From an uncultured Clostridium sp. (GTDB lineage: Bacteria > Bacillota > Clostridia > Clostridiales > Clostridiaceae): a DNA stretch of 38,944 nucleotides. Of this stretch, positions 25,234 through 34,513 are shown piece after piece; the stretch's first letter is position 1, and each line of letters starts with the position of its first letter. The stretch is taken from the NCBI RefSeq assembly GCF_937920395.1, contig NZ_CALEVF010000225.1, forward strand, positions 1 to 38,944. Direction: 5' to 3'. The translations under genes and the position numbers were made by a program. The notes beneath the pieces were generated by a model. It was not told the origin of the DNA. It saw only the letters and a program-made list of their open reading frames with translations, and ran no database searches.

Positions 25234-26304
25234 ATGGGAAAAAAATATCCTTGTATGGAAGTGGATCTTAAAAAATTGACTCACAATATAAAAACAATAC
25301 TAGCAATATGTAATAAAAAACATATAGATGTTGCCGTGGTAACTAAAGTATATTGTGCGAAGATACCTATTGTAGAAGCTATACTTGAAGCTGGAGTCAC
25401 GCAGGTTGCGGATTCTAGAATCCTAAATTTAAAAAAGATGAAAGATTTAAATTGTAAAAAAATGTTACTTAGAATTCCAATGATAAGTGAAGTTTATGAA
25501 GTTGTGATGTATAGTGATTGTAGTTTAAACTCAGAAATAGACACAATTGTTTCTTTATCAAAAGCTGCAAAAGAATTAAATAAAATTCATAATATAATAC
25601 TGATGGTAGATTTAGGAGATTTGCGAGAGGGAGTATTAGTTGATGATGTAGTTTCCATTGTCAGTAAGATAGTAAAATTAGATAATATTAAGCTAATAGG
25701 ACTAGGCACCAATGTTACTTGTTATGGTGGAATAATTCCGGATAGTGAAAACTTAGGGAAGCTTATAAATTTAAAATTACAAATAGAAAAAATATTTGAT
25801 TTAAAATTATCTGTAATTTCAGGAGGAAATTCTAGTAGTTTATATATGGTAATTAATGATACTATGCCAAAAGAAATTAATCAGCTTCGAATAGGAGAAG
25901 CAATAGTTTTAGGTAGAGAAACTTCTTTTGGGAAACCAATACTTAATTGCTATGATGATGCTTTTATACTTAGAGCTGAAATAATTGAAATAAAGAGCAA
26001 ACCAACGGTGCCAACTGGCACTATAGGTATGGACGCATTTGGAAATATACCTTCTTTTGAAGATAAAGGAATAAGAAAAAGAGCTATTGTAGCATTAGGA
26101 AGACAAGATATAAGAGTAGAAGGGTTAACTCCTTTAGACAATGACCTAAGTATATTTGGTGCAAGTAGTGATCATCTGATTTTAGATGTGACGGATAGTA
26201 AAAAACAATTATTTGTGGGAAGTATAGTACAGTTTAAAATAGATTATGGATGTTTACTAGCATCAATGACTTCGCCATATGTTGAAAAGTATTATAATAA
26301 ATAA
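25234..26304 (+). CDS. orr: Ornithine racemase (PLP, alanine racemase fold)
   Basis: A 356-residue PLP enzyme that converts L-ornithine to D-ornithine, the aminomutase substrate. The N-terminal barrel carries the PLP lysine Lys38 in VAVVTKVYCA; GGNSSSLYMV and LRIGEAIVLGRE follow, with a C-terminal beta domain (EIKSKPTVPTG, ALGRQDIRVEGLTPLD). It is similar to alanine racemase N-terminal-domain proteins, but its placement inside the ora/ort operon fixes the substrate. GGAGAG precedes the ATG, 13 bp after the reactivase. Confidence 0.93.
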   Translation: MGKKYPCMEVDLKKLTHNIKTILAICNKKHIDVAVVTKVYCAKIPIVEAILEAGVTQVADSRILNLKKMKDLNCKKMLLRIPMISEVYEVVMYSDCSLNSEIDTIVSLSKAAKELNKIHNIILMVDLGDLREGVLVDDVVSIVSKIVKLDNIKLIGLGTNVTCYGGIIPDSENLGKLINLKLQIEKIFDLKLSVISGGNSSSLYMVINDTMPKEINQLRIGEAIVLGRETSFGKPILNCYDDAFILRAEIIEIKSKPTVPTGTIGMDAFGNIPSFEDKGIRKRAIVALGRQDIRVEGLTPLDNDLSIFGASSDHLILDVTDSKKQLFVGSIVQFKIDYGCLLASMTSPYVEKYYNK

Positions 26305-26357
26305 AAATTAGTTTGTATTATATGGAATGAAATTAAAATTTTAAGGAGGAACATATT

Positions 26358-27404
26358 ATGAAAAATAAAATAAGAGTTGTGGTTTGGGGATTAGGTTCAA
26401 TGGGAAGCGGTATCGCTAAAATGGTACTCAGCAAAAAAGGATTTACTATTGTGGGAGCTATTGATATGGATCCAAATAAGGTTGGAAAAAAACTATATGA
26501 AGTATTAGGTGTAAAAGCAAATGAAGATAATTCTTGCATCGTTACAAAAAATTCGCAGGATGTTATAAAGAAGAGTTTTGCAGATGTTTGTCTTATGGCA
26601 ACAGCTTCCTTTACAAAAGTTGTATTTCCATTAATAAAAATGGCAGCAGAAGCTGGAATGGATATCGTAACAACAGCTGAAGAAATGTCATACCCAAGAG
26701 CAATGGATCCAAAATTATCAGATGATATGGATAAAATAGCTAAAGAAAATAAGATTTCAATATTAGGAACAGGAGTAAACCCTGGATATATAATGGATTT
26801 AGTTGCTATAATGCTTACAGGAGTTTGTGATACAGTTGATAGTATAAAGGCTACTAGAATTAATGATTTAGCCTGTTTTGGTAAAGCAGTTATGGTTGAA
26901 CAAGGCATTGGCTTAAAACCAGAACAATTTATACAAGGAGTTAAAGACAATACAGTGGATGGACACGTTGGATTTTTACAATCTTTTGGAATGTTTGAAG
27001 AAGCATTTAATATCAAGTTCAATAATATTAGACAAGAAAAATCACCAATTGTTACAACTGTACCACGTAGCACAGATATAGTTTCGGTGAAACCTGGAGA
27101 AGTTGCTGGATGTAGTCAATTGGGATATGCAAATTTAGGAGACAAAGTATTTGCTACAATGGAGCATCCTCAACAGATAAGACCAGAACTTGAGAATGTT
27201 GATACTGGTGATTATATTATAATTAAGGGAGTTCCAAACTTGAACCTCCAAATAAAACCAGAAATACCAGGCGGGATTGCTACAATAGCTATATGTGTTA
27301 ATATGATTCCACTTGTAATGAATTCGCAGCCGGGACTTAAAACAATGCTTGATTTACCAGTTCCAAGAGCTATAATAGGTGATGTTAGAGATTTAGTAAA
27401 GTAA
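26358..27404 (+). CDS. ord: 2,4-diaminopentanoate dehydrogenase
   Basis: A 348-residue NAD(P)-dependent enzyme that oxidatively deaminates 2,4-diaminopentanoate to 2-amino-4-oxopentanoate. The N-terminal Rossmann fold is VVVWGLGSMGSGIAKMV with GAIDMDPNKVG following. TAEEMSYP and GTGVNPGYIMDLVAIMLTG are typical of the dihydrodipicolinate reductase-like Ord family. AAGGAGG precedes the ATG. It sits in the same operon as the other steps, so all enzymes from ornithine to alanine and acetyl-CoA are encoded here. Confidence 0.95.
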   Translation: MKNKIRVVVWGLGSMGSGIAKMVLSKKGFTIVGAIDMDPNKVGKKLYEVLGVKANEDNSCIVTKNSQDVIKKSFADVCLMATASFTKVVFPLIKMAAEAGMDIVTTAEEMSYPRAMDPKLSDDMDKIAKENKISILGTGVNPGYIMDLVAIMLTGVCDTVDSIKATRINDLACFGKAVMVEQGIGLKPEQFIQGVKDNTVDGHVGFLQSFGMFEEAFNIKFNNIRQEKSPIVTTVPRSTDIVSVKPGEVAGCSQLGYANLGDKVFATMEHPQQIRPELENVDTGDYIIIKGVPNLNLQIKPEIPGGIATIAICVNMIPLVMNSQPGLKTMLDLPVPRAIIGDVRDLVK

Positions 27405-27440
27405 GTAGAATAAATAAATATTAAGGGGGAGTTTTTTATA

Positions 27441-28862
27441 ATGGAAGAAGATAATAAAAAATTAGGCCTTGGGCTACTTGTTGCTTTAGGCATTGGTACT
27501 ATGATTGCATCAGGTATTTTTAATAGCCCAACGGACCTAATATCAACAACAAATCCAATGGCAGTTCTCATTTCATGGGGTATTGGAGTTTTTGGCGTAG
27601 TTATGCTAGGGTTGGTGTTTTACTTACTTTCAAATAAAAAACCTGAATTACAAGGAGGAATTTATTCCTATGCAAAAGAAGGATATGGTGACTTTGTAGG
27701 TTTTAATTCAGCTTGGGGTTACTTTACAAGTTCTTTCCTTGGAAATATTGCTTTTGTTGTTTTAATTTTTAAGACCATAAATAGTTTAATGGGGGAAGGA
27801 TATTCAATGCCCCCTATTTTATCATTTATTTTTGCATCTATCCTTTTGTGGTCATACTATTTTGTAATAAGGCGGGGTATAAGGCAAGCCGGTATACTGA
27901 ATTTAGTAGTTACAATTGGAAAAGTTATACCATTAGTTTTAGTTATTATATTTGGATTTTCAGCGTTTAAATTAGGTATATTTAATGTAGATAATTGGCA
28001 GACAGTTTTAGCATCAAGTGGAGACCATGTTAATTTAGGGAAACAAATAAGCGGAGCAATGGGAACAATTTTATGGTGCTTTGTTGGTGTTGAAGGCTTA
28101 GTGGTTTTGTCTCAAAGAGCAGAATCACAAATACTAGTTGGTAAAGGGACAATAATTTCACTTATAATAACGGCAACACTTTATGTATCAATATCTATAT
28201 TATCAATGGGTATTCTTCCAGCTAAAGCTTTAGTTGCAGCACAAACACCATTGGCAGCTGTTTTAGCACAAACTGCACTGGGAAGTGCGGGGGCCATGAT
28301 TGTTAAAGTTGGAATACTAATTTCACTTATAGGAGCACTCCTTTGCTGGCTTTTACTAACAACAGAAATTCTATATGTTCCAGCAGAGCAAGATGGGTTA
28401 ATGCCTAAGTGGTTTAAAAAGAATAACAGTAAAAATGTACCTACAAATGCTCTTTTATTTTCAATGCTTGCAACGCAAATAGGACTTTTAGCTATGTTAT
28501 CACCAGCATTGCAAAAGGCTTATTATGTAGCAACTCATATGTGTACAACTAATATTTTAATCCCATACTTATTATCATCTATGTTTGCATATAAAGTATA
28601 TAAAGAAGAAGGCGGACATATTAAAGAAAAAATTATAGCAATAATTGCAGGTATTTATTCAGTTTACGTTATATACGCAGTAGGAATTGGATACTTAGGG
28701 TTAGCTGTTGTAATTTATGCAATAGGTATAGGCTTTTATTTAAAAGCTAAAAAAGAAAAAAATGAAGCAATTACTCATAAAGAAAAGTTGGCTATGGTAG
28801 CTATGATTATAGTAGCAATTATTATGATAATAGCAGCAGCTATGGGTAAAATTTCTGTTTAA
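27441..28862 (+). CDS. APC-family basic amino-acid permease, probable arginine/ornithine exchanger
   Basis: A 473-residue membrane protein with about 12 to 13 helices. The N-terminal block ALGIGTMIASGIFNSPTDL and ELQGGIYSYAKEGYGDFVGFNSAWGYF mark the basic amino-acid/polyamine antiporter branch that includes ArcD and LysP-like exchangers. AAGGGGGAG precedes the ATG. It is the last gene of the sigma-54 operon and is followed by a terminator. Uptake of ornithine, or exchange of arginine for ornithine, is the natural role in this setting. Substrate and mode are inferred. Confidence 0.88.
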   Translation: MEEDNKKLGLGLLVALGIGTMIASGIFNSPTDLISTTNPMAVLISWGIGVFGVVMLGLVFYLLSNKKPELQGGIYSYAKEGYGDFVGFNSAWGYFTSSFLGNIAFVVLIFKTINSLMGEGYSMPPILSFIFASILLWSYYFVIRRGIRQAGILNLVVTIGKVIPLVLVIIFGFSAFKLGIFNVDNWQTVLASSGDHVNLGKQISGAMGTILWCFVGVEGLVVLSQRAESQILVGKGTIISLIITATLYVSISILSMGILPAKALVAAQTPLAAVLAQTALGSAGAMIVKVGILISLIGALLCWLLLTTEILYVPAEQDGLMPKWFKKNNSKNVPTNALLFSMLATQIGLLAMLSPALQKAYYVATHMCTTNILIPYLLSSMFAYKVYKEEGGHIKEKIIAIIAGIYSVYVIYAVGIGYLGLAVVIYAIGIGFYLKAKKEKNEAITHKEKLAMVAMIIVAIIMIIAAAMGKISV

Positions 28863-28882
28863 AGTTTTATATTCTATAACAA

Positions 28883-28925
28883 AATAAATTCAGAGGGAGG
28901 TGAATTTCCCTCTGAATTTATTATT
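28883..28925 (+). terminator. Intrinsic terminator of the ornithine operon
   Basis: A 14-bp stem (28885-28898 with 28907-28920), extendable by two A-T pairs, with GAGGGA/TCCCTC at its core and an 8-nt loop. It is followed by TTATTATA, a modest U-tract. Confidence 0.85.
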
Positions 28926-29002
28926 ATACATTCAGATATGATAAAGAATTACATAGGTTACATGATAGATTTTAAATATAGAATTGTAGGGAGAAAAATA
29001 TT

Positions 29003-29029
29003 ATGAAAACTAAGAAAAATGATGGTTGA
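29003..29029 (+). other. Mini-ORF carrying the ribosome site of the GlnK-like kinase
   Basis: GGGAG precedes an ATG that reads MKTKKNDG then TGA. The kinase ATG (29019) lies inside it, one base out of frame, and has no ribosome site of its own. Either ribosomes re-initiate at the overlapping start, or the run of five A (29015-29019) is a frameshift point; one A fewer would give a fused start MKTKKMMVEQM. Confidence 0.5.
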
Positions 29030-30329
29030 ACAAATGTTTAATAAACTGAAGAGAATAAAATCTATTTTTATTATTGCAATAGGTGTTGCCCTAGCATCTC
29101 AAATTAATATTAATTTTTTTGTTCCAGGTTTTATAGTAACCTTATCTGTTGTTATATTGCCTGTTTTCCTTTATTTTTATAAAGAATTTAATCCGATAGA
29201 AATTCTCTTTGTTACTGGAATTATTTCTCCACTTTATAGGGGTGTGTTTTTATATTTTGGTACTGGTAATTTGCATACTACAATTGGATTTATAGGTGCA
29301 GATGTTTTATTTTATTTTTCCTATGGCATTTTATTTTATCTATTCTATTGGAGAAAGAAAAAGACTGGACTTACTGACTTATTTATTTCAGTGTTTTTTT
29401 GTGATTTCATTTCAAATGTAATAGAAATAAGTGTTATGCTCCATTTTAAAAGATATACTTATATCATGTTTCAAGATTTAGCAATAATAGCATTTACAAG
29501 ATCTGTAATTATGATATGTATAATATTTTTACTTAAGTATTATAAGTTCTTATTGATTAGGGAAGAACATGAAAAAAGATATAGAAGATTAATCTTAATG
29601 ACTTCAAGTGTGAAAAGTGAAATATATTTTATGAACAAAAACAATGCAGATATCGAAGGTGTTATGAAAAAAGCCTATTCACTTTATAAAATCATATCTG
29701 AGCAAAGTTATCCGTTGCAGTTAAAAGATCTTTCACTTGATATAGCAAAAGATGTTCACGAAATAAAAAAAGATTATATAAGTGTTATAAAAGGGTTAGA
29801 AGAGATGGTTGGTAAAAAAACAGATAGGTTAGAAGTGGATACGGCTTTAATGAATATTAAAGATATTGTAAACATTATTAAAATTGATGTATTGGAATAT
29901 ATAAAAACAAATAAATTTAACGTGTACTTAGAATTTAAGCTAGAGGATAATTTCAATGTAGTAGAGCATTTTTATATAGTTTGTATATTGCGAAACCTTA
30001 TTTATAATAGTATAGAAGCTATGGATAAAATGAAAAATGGATATATTAAAGTTTTAATTAAGAGGAGCCAATATGACTGTATTTTTGTTGTATCTGATAA
30101 TGGGAAAGGCATAAAAGAGAAAGATATTGAATTTATATTTAATCCTGGATTTTCAACTAAATTTAATACACGAACTGGTGATATTTGTAGGGGGATAGGA
30201 CTTGCACATGTTAAAGGAATTGTTAATGATGTCTTTGGGGGTACCATAGAGGTACAGTCTACTTTAGGAAAAGGAACTGAATTTACTATAAAAATAAAAG
30301 AAGATAATATGGAAGGGGTTCTAAAGTGA
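29019..30329 (+). CDS. Membrane sensor histidine kinase, GlnK (YcbA) type
   Basis: A 436-residue kinase. The first 180 residues form about five or six membrane helices rather than an extracellular domain. The cytosolic part has the phospho-acceptor region DIAKDVHEIKKDYISVIKGLEEM, and the ATPase domain carries LRNLIYNSIEAMDKM (N box), VSDNGKGIKEKD (G1), FNPGFSTK (F) and CRGIGLAHVKGIV (G2). This layout fits Bacillus GlnK, which with GlnL controls glutamine use. The response-regulator gene overlaps its stop. The ribosome site lies before a mini-ORF, so the exact start is uncertain. Neighbouring genes suggest it senses arginine or a related amino acid. Confidence 0.85.
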   Translation: MMVEQMFNKLKRIKSIFIIAIGVALASQININFFVPGFIVTLSVVILPVFLYFYKEFNPIEILFVTGIISPLYRGVFLYFGTGNLHTTIGFIGADVLFYFSYGILFYLFYWRKKKTGLTDLFISVFFCDFISNVIEISVMLHFKRYTYIMFQDLAIIAFTRSVIMICIIFLLKYYKFLLIREEHEKRYRRLILMTSSVKSEIYFMNKNNADIEGVMKKAYSLYKIISEQSYPLQLKDLSLDIAKDVHEIKKDYISVIKGLEEMVGKKTDRLEVDTALMNIKDIVNIIKIDVLEYIKTNKFNVYLEFKLEDNFNVVEHFYIVCILRNLIYNSIEAMDKMKNGYIKVLIKRSQYDCIFVVSDNGKGIKEKDIEFIFNPGFSTKFNTRTGDICRGIGLAHVKGIVNDVFGGTIEVQSTLGKGTEFTIKIKEDNMEGVLK

Positions 30330-31156
30330 GATACTATATTGTTGATGATGATATAAGTATAGTGAGAATACTTACAAATATAATAGAAGAGAATAATTTA
30401 TTTGAAGTTATTGGTAGCGCGAATGATGGGGAAACGGGGTTTAATCAAATACTTTTATTAAATCCTGACATTGTTCTCGTAGATCTTCTTATGCCTAAAA
30501 TGGATGGAAATACTCTTGTGCGTGGGCTCAAAAAATTAAGACCAGATATTTGTTTTATCATGATATCTCAGGTCTTAGATAGTGCACTTGTTGCAGATTC
30601 ATACAAATCAGGCATAGAATTTTTTATAAAAAAGCCTATAAATAAAATAGAAGTAGAAAAAGTAATTTTAAAAGTTGCAGAAAAAATAGATATGCAGATA
30701 ACGCTCGCTAACATTAAAAAGATGCTAAAAGGTTCTACAAAACCGGGTAATGATATTAATGATAGTTTAAAGGAAATAAAACACATTTTAAGTATACTAG
30801 GAATGCTTGGTGAAAAAGGAACGACAGATATAATTAAAATTTGTAAATACCTTATTGAAAACAATAAATCATTTTTTGAATGTGATTTAGAAAAATTATT
30901 TGCTTGTTTTGGAGAAAATCCAGAGGTTGTAAAACAAAGAATTAGAAGAGCAATAAAAGATGGAATGGAGAATATAGCAAACTTAGGGATTGAAGATACA
31001 ATGAATGAAACTTTTTGTACTTATTCAAATGTCCTTTTTAATTTTTCAAGTGTTAAAGCTGAAATGGATCACATAAAAGGTATAAAAAACACAAGAGGTA
31101 AAATTTCTATAAATAAATTTTTTGAAGGGATTTTACTTAATAGTGAAATAAATTAG
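30326..31156 (+). CDS. Response regulator, GlnL (YcbB) type
   Basis: A 276-residue regulator. The N-terminal receiver has the acidic pocket YIVDDD, phospho-acceptor Asp in DIVLVDLLMPKMDG near residue 53, and Lys in FFIKKPI near residue 105. The C-terminal half (about 150-270, GEKGTTDIIKICKYLI and VVKQRIRRAIKDGMENIANLGIED) matches the YcbB DNA-binding domain of GlnL rather than an AraC, LytTR or OmpR type. The start is GTG, overlapping the kinase stop (GTGA), so the pair is translationally coupled. It probably controls rocB and the permease downstream; no operator was identified. Confidence 0.87.
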   Translation: MRYYIVDDDISIVRILTNIIEENNLFEVIGSANDGETGFNQILLLNPDIVLVDLLMPKMDGNTLVRGLKKLRPDICFIMISQVLDSALVADSYKSGIEFFIKKPINKIEVEKVILKVAEKIDMQITLANIKKMLKGSTKPGNDINDSLKEIKHILSILGMLGEKGTTDIIKICKYLIENNKSFFECDLEKLFACFGENPEVVKQRIRRAIKDGMENIANLGIEDTMNETFCTYSNVLFNFSSVKAEMDHIKGIKNTRGKISINKFFEGILLNSEIN

Positions 31157-31189
31157 AAAATAATTATTGTTTTGGAGGTGTTATACACG

Positions 31190-32848
31190 ATGAGCGTTCT
31201 AATGGAAGACTCTGAAAAAAAAATAAAAGATACACTAGTAGAATTGATTTCTGTGCGAAGTGATACAGGAACCACACTTGAGAAAGATGTTGAAAAATAT
31301 ATATATGATTGGCTACAAAAATTAGATTATTTTAAAAGTAATATAAATAACTTGGGAAGTTATCCACTTAAGAACGATTCATTAGAACGAGTAGACGTAT
31401 GGGGGTTAATTAAAGGAGTTGGGAGGAAAACAGCTATTCTTCTTAATCATCATGACGTTGTAGATGCTTATGATTATCAAACTCTAAAAGCTTATGCTTA
31501 TCGTCCTGAATTACTTAGAGAAATGCTCAAAGATGTTGAATTAGAAAGGGATATTGAAGATGATCTAAAAAGTGGTGAGTGGATTTTCGCAAGAGGAGCT
31601 GCAGACATGAAGGCAGGTATTGCAATTCAGTTATCACTTGTTGAAGCGTTTTCAAAGCAACAAAAATTTAATGGTAATATTCTGTTTATATCGGTTGCGG
31701 ATGAGGAATCATTATCACTAGGAATGAGAAGTAGCGCAGAGCTATTAGAAAAAATCAAAAAAAAATTTGATTTGGAATATACTATTTTGATTGATTCAGA
31801 GCCGCATCAGAAAACGGAAAATAATGAAGGTGTTTTTTATACAGGATCTGTTGGAAAATTAATGCCAGTAGTGTATGTAAGGGGTAAAAAAACTCATATT
31901 GGTGACATTTTTCAAGGATTTAATCCGCTCTTTTTATTATCGCAAATTGCAAGTAAAACAGAACTTAATTCGGATTTCTCGGATGTTGTAGAGAATGAAG
32001 TATCACCACCACCTTCTTGGAACTATTTTAGAGATGGTAAAAAATGTTATGATGCTTCTATACCTGATTCGGCCGGTGGATATTTTAGTGTCCTAACCCT
32101 TAAGCGAACACCAAAGATAATACTTGAGCAATTACTTGAAATTTCTAAAGAAGCATTTGAAAATGTTATATTCAAAATGAATAAAAACTACAGTGAATAT
32201 CTAAATAAGAAAAACGAGGATGAACATAAGCTTCCTTGGAAGACGAATGTTAAAACCTTTTCACAAATATATAATGACGCTATTGAACAATCTGGAGAAA
32301 AATTTCTTTTAGATTATCGGGTAACTATTGATAAATTAAAGACAGATATAAAAAACAATATCATTAGTATGCCTGAGAGTAATATGGCTCTAATCGGTAA
32401 AACACTAGAATATATTAAAGATAAAACACCAATGGTGGTTATAGCGTTTTCTCCACCTTATTATCCTCATATATCGATTAATGATTTTAAAGAGTTAGAT
32501 AATAATGTATTAGATATTGGCAATGATGTAGTTCGTATTGCAAAGGAAGTGTGTTATGAAACTTATTGTAAGAAAAACTATTTCATGGGTATTTCTGACA
32601 TGAGTTATGCAGCTTTGAATGAAAGTGAGAACATAATACCACATATAGAATTTAATATGCCACTTTGGAAAGACATGTATGATATTCCTTTCGAAACTAT
32701 AAAACAATTAGCTATTCCAAGTATAAATATAGGTCCATATGGAAAAGATCTGCATAAGTTTACAGAAAGAGTCTTTACGAAGGATGTAACAAAACAAACA
32801 CCAAGATTAATTGCTGGTGTAATTGAACATGTTTTAAAAAATAATTAA
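31190..32848 (+). CDS. rocB: RocB-like M20-family peptidase
   Basis: A 552-residue cytosolic metallopeptidase-fold protein. Zinc-ligand regions are visible: AILLNHHDVVDAYDY, then RGAADMKAGIAIQLSL with the bridging Asp, then VADEESLSLGMRSSAELL with the catalytic Glu and ligand Glu. Length and sequence fit RocB of the Bacillus arginine/ornithine utilisation (roc) operon, whose exact reaction is not settled. GGAGGTG precedes the ATG; an in-frame ATG six codons upstream would overlap that site. It follows the GlnKL-like pair by 33 bp and ends in a terminator, so it is probably co-transcribed with the regulators. Confidence 0.88.
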   Translation: MSVLMEDSEKKIKDTLVELISVRSDTGTTLEKDVEKYIYDWLQKLDYFKSNINNLGSYPLKNDSLERVDVWGLIKGVGRKTAILLNHHDVVDAYDYQTLKAYAYRPELLREMLKDVELERDIEDDLKSGEWIFARGAADMKAGIAIQLSLVEAFSKQQKFNGNILFISVADEESLSLGMRSSAELLEKIKKKFDLEYTILIDSEPHQKTENNEGVFYTGSVGKLMPVVYVRGKKTHIGDIFQGFNPLFLLSQIASKTELNSDFSDVVENEVSPPPSWNYFRDGKKCYDASIPDSAGGYFSVLTLKRTPKIILEQLLEISKEAFENVIFKMNKNYSEYLNKKNEDEHKLPWKTNVKTFSQIYNDAIEQSGEKFLLDYRVTIDKLKTDIKNNIISMPESNMALIGKTLEYIKDKTPMVVIAFSPPYYPHISINDFKELDNNVLDIGNDVVRIAKEVCYETYCKKNYFMGISDMSYAALNESENIIPHIEFNMPLWKDMYDIPFETIKQLAIPSINIGPYGKDLHKFTERVFTKDVTKQTPRLIAGVIEHVLKNN

Positions 32849-32888
32849 GATTATAAATAAAAATATTTATAATCTTAATTATTTTTAT
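32843..32888 (+). terminator. Intrinsic terminator overlapping the rocB stop
   Basis: A perfect 17-bp AT-rich stem (32843-32859 with 32864-32880), 4-nt loop, then ATTTTTATT. The rocB TAA lies within its left arm. Confidence 0.85.
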
Positions 32889-32897
32889 TGATGTAAA

Positions 32898-32951
32898 TTG
32901 AATGTTTTTGAAAGTATGCTTTTATAATAAAAGAATAAGAAAACGATTACT
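32898..32951 (+). promoter_or_regulatory. Candidate promoter and cre-like site before the RocE-like permease
   Basis: TTGAAT (32898-32903) and a consensus TATAAT (32923-32928) are 19 bp apart. AGAAAACGATTACT (32938-32951) matches 12 of 14 cre positions and shares AAAACGATTAC with the xylB site. Its place just after the start site suggests CcpA repression of amino-acid uptake. Confidence 0.45.
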
Positions 32952-33026
32952 TAATTGACTTAGAAACAAGGTTTAGATTTTAAATTTACATGCTTACCAC
33001 AGTATTAAATAAAGGGGGAATGTAGA

Positions 33027-34448
33027 ATGGGATCAAATAACAATGAAATAAAAGAGGTACTTGATAAATCTAAAGGACTTGAACGTAGTTTATCAAGTAG
33101 ACACATTCAAATGTACACACTTGGTTCAACAATAGGTACTGGCATATTTTTAGCTTCAGGTTATGTTATACACAATGCGGGACCTGGGGGTGCGGTAGTT
33201 GCATATTTGATTGGCGCATTAATTATGTATCTAATGATGTCATGTCTTGGAGAATTAACAGTGGCAATGCCAGTTTCAGGTAATGTGCAAGCTTATGCAA
33301 CAGAATTTATTAGTCCAGCAATAGGATTTACATCTGGTTGGATGAAGTGGATAAGTTGTGCGGTTACAGTTACAGCTCAATTAGTTGCTTCAGCGATTAT
33401 AATGAAAAATATATTTCCTACTGTAAGTTCACTAGTTTGGATTGTTGTCTTTACTATTTTATTAATTCTACTTAATGTACTTCCTGCAAGGAACTATGGA
33501 GAAACAGAATTCTGGTTTGCAAGTGTTAAGATTATTGCTGTAGCTCTCTTTGTTATTGTAGGAATTGGAATTATGACAGGAGTTATCGGAGGAAAATCAA
33601 TTGGGTTCACGAATTTTGTAAATGATGGAGGAGCATTTCCAAATGGGTTTAAAGCGATTGTAGTATGTATGTTATCTGCTATTTTTGCATTTGGTGGATC
33701 AGACCTTATTGCAACTGCAGCAGGTGAGAGTAAAAATCCTGGAGTTGAAATGCCAAAAGCCATAAAAGGATATGTAATTTCTATAACATTAATTTATGTA
33801 GTATGTGTTATTTTAATTGGGTGTGTTCTTCCTTGGAGAGAAGCAAACCTTGCAGGTAGTCCTTTTGCTTATATGTTTAAAAGCGCCGGCATAAGTTCAG
33901 CTGCACTAATAGTCAATATAATTGTTGTTACATCAGCACTTTCGTCAGCAAATGGTTTTTTATATGCAAGTACAAGGACCTTGTGGTCTCTTGCAAAGCA
34001 TAAACAAGCTCCAAAGATATTAGCAAAACTAAATAAGAATAAAGTTCCAATATATTCACTTGCTATTTCTATTGCGTTTGCATCATTTGCAATAGTTTCT
34101 AGTTTTATAGCAGCGGATACAGTTTATCTTTTCTTAATCTCTCTTCTCGCAAGCATCGATATATTCATTTATTCAATAGATTGTATATGTCAAATGCGAT
34201 TTCGAAAACGTTATATATCAGAAGGAAATAAGGTTGAGGATTTAAAATATAGAACGCCATTTTATCCAGTAACTCCAATTTTAGCGCTTGTATTATATGG
34301 CATAATAGTAGTTGCCATGGTATTTGATCCAACAGAAAAAATAGCCGTTATTACAGGGGTTCCAACAATAATAATATTATATGTTTCGTTTAAATACTTC
34401 TCTAAAAAGATGAATAATACTAATACAAAGGATACTAAAGTTTTATAA
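33027..34448 (+). CDS. Amino-acid permease, AAT/RocE type
   Basis: A 473-residue polytopic protein with about 12 helices. The N-terminal KGLERSLSSRHIQMYTLGSTIGTGIFLASGYVI is the signature of the amino-acid transporter (AAT) branch that includes RocE, RocC and LysP. FAFGGSDLIATAAGESKNPGVEMPKAI, another branch hallmark, is present. AAAGGGGGAA precedes the ATG. It lies between rocB and arcB, so arginine or ornithine is the probable substrate. It is a different subfamily from the exchanger at 27441-28862. No clear terminator separates it from arcB, so the two may be co-transcribed. Confidence 0.88.
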   Translation: MGSNNNEIKEVLDKSKGLERSLSSRHIQMYTLGSTIGTGIFLASGYVIHNAGPGGAVVAYLIGALIMYLMMSCLGELTVAMPVSGNVQAYATEFISPAIGFTSGWMKWISCAVTVTAQLVASAIIMKNIFPTVSSLVWIVVFTILLILLNVLPARNYGETEFWFASVKIIAVALFVIVGIGIMTGVIGGKSIGFTNFVNDGGAFPNGFKAIVVCMLSAIFAFGGSDLIATAAGESKNPGVEMPKAIKGYVISITLIYVVCVILIGCVLPWREANLAGSPFAYMFKSAGISSAALIVNIIVVTSALSSANGFLYASTRTLWSLAKHKQAPKILAKLNKNKVPIYSLAISIAFASFAIVSSFIAADTVYLFLISLLASIDIFIYSIDCICQMRFRKRYISEGNKVEDLKYRTPFYPVTPILALVLYGIIVVAMVFDPTEKIAVITGVPTIIILYVSFKYFSKKMNNTNTKDTKVL

Positions 34449-34513
34449 TAAAAGTAAAGTAAGATATTTTATTATAAAAATAATATAAATAAAAATATTA
34501 GGAGGAATTTATT

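Noticed and set aside
26333..27073. Minus-strand 246-codon open frame opposite ord
   Set aside because: It is the antisense of a well-supported enzyme gene, low-complexity in Ser/Ile, with no ribosome site.
34444..34476. AT-only inverted repeat after the RocE-like permease as terminator
   Set aside because: Ten A-T pairs with no GC and followed by AAAA rather than T; too weak to call.
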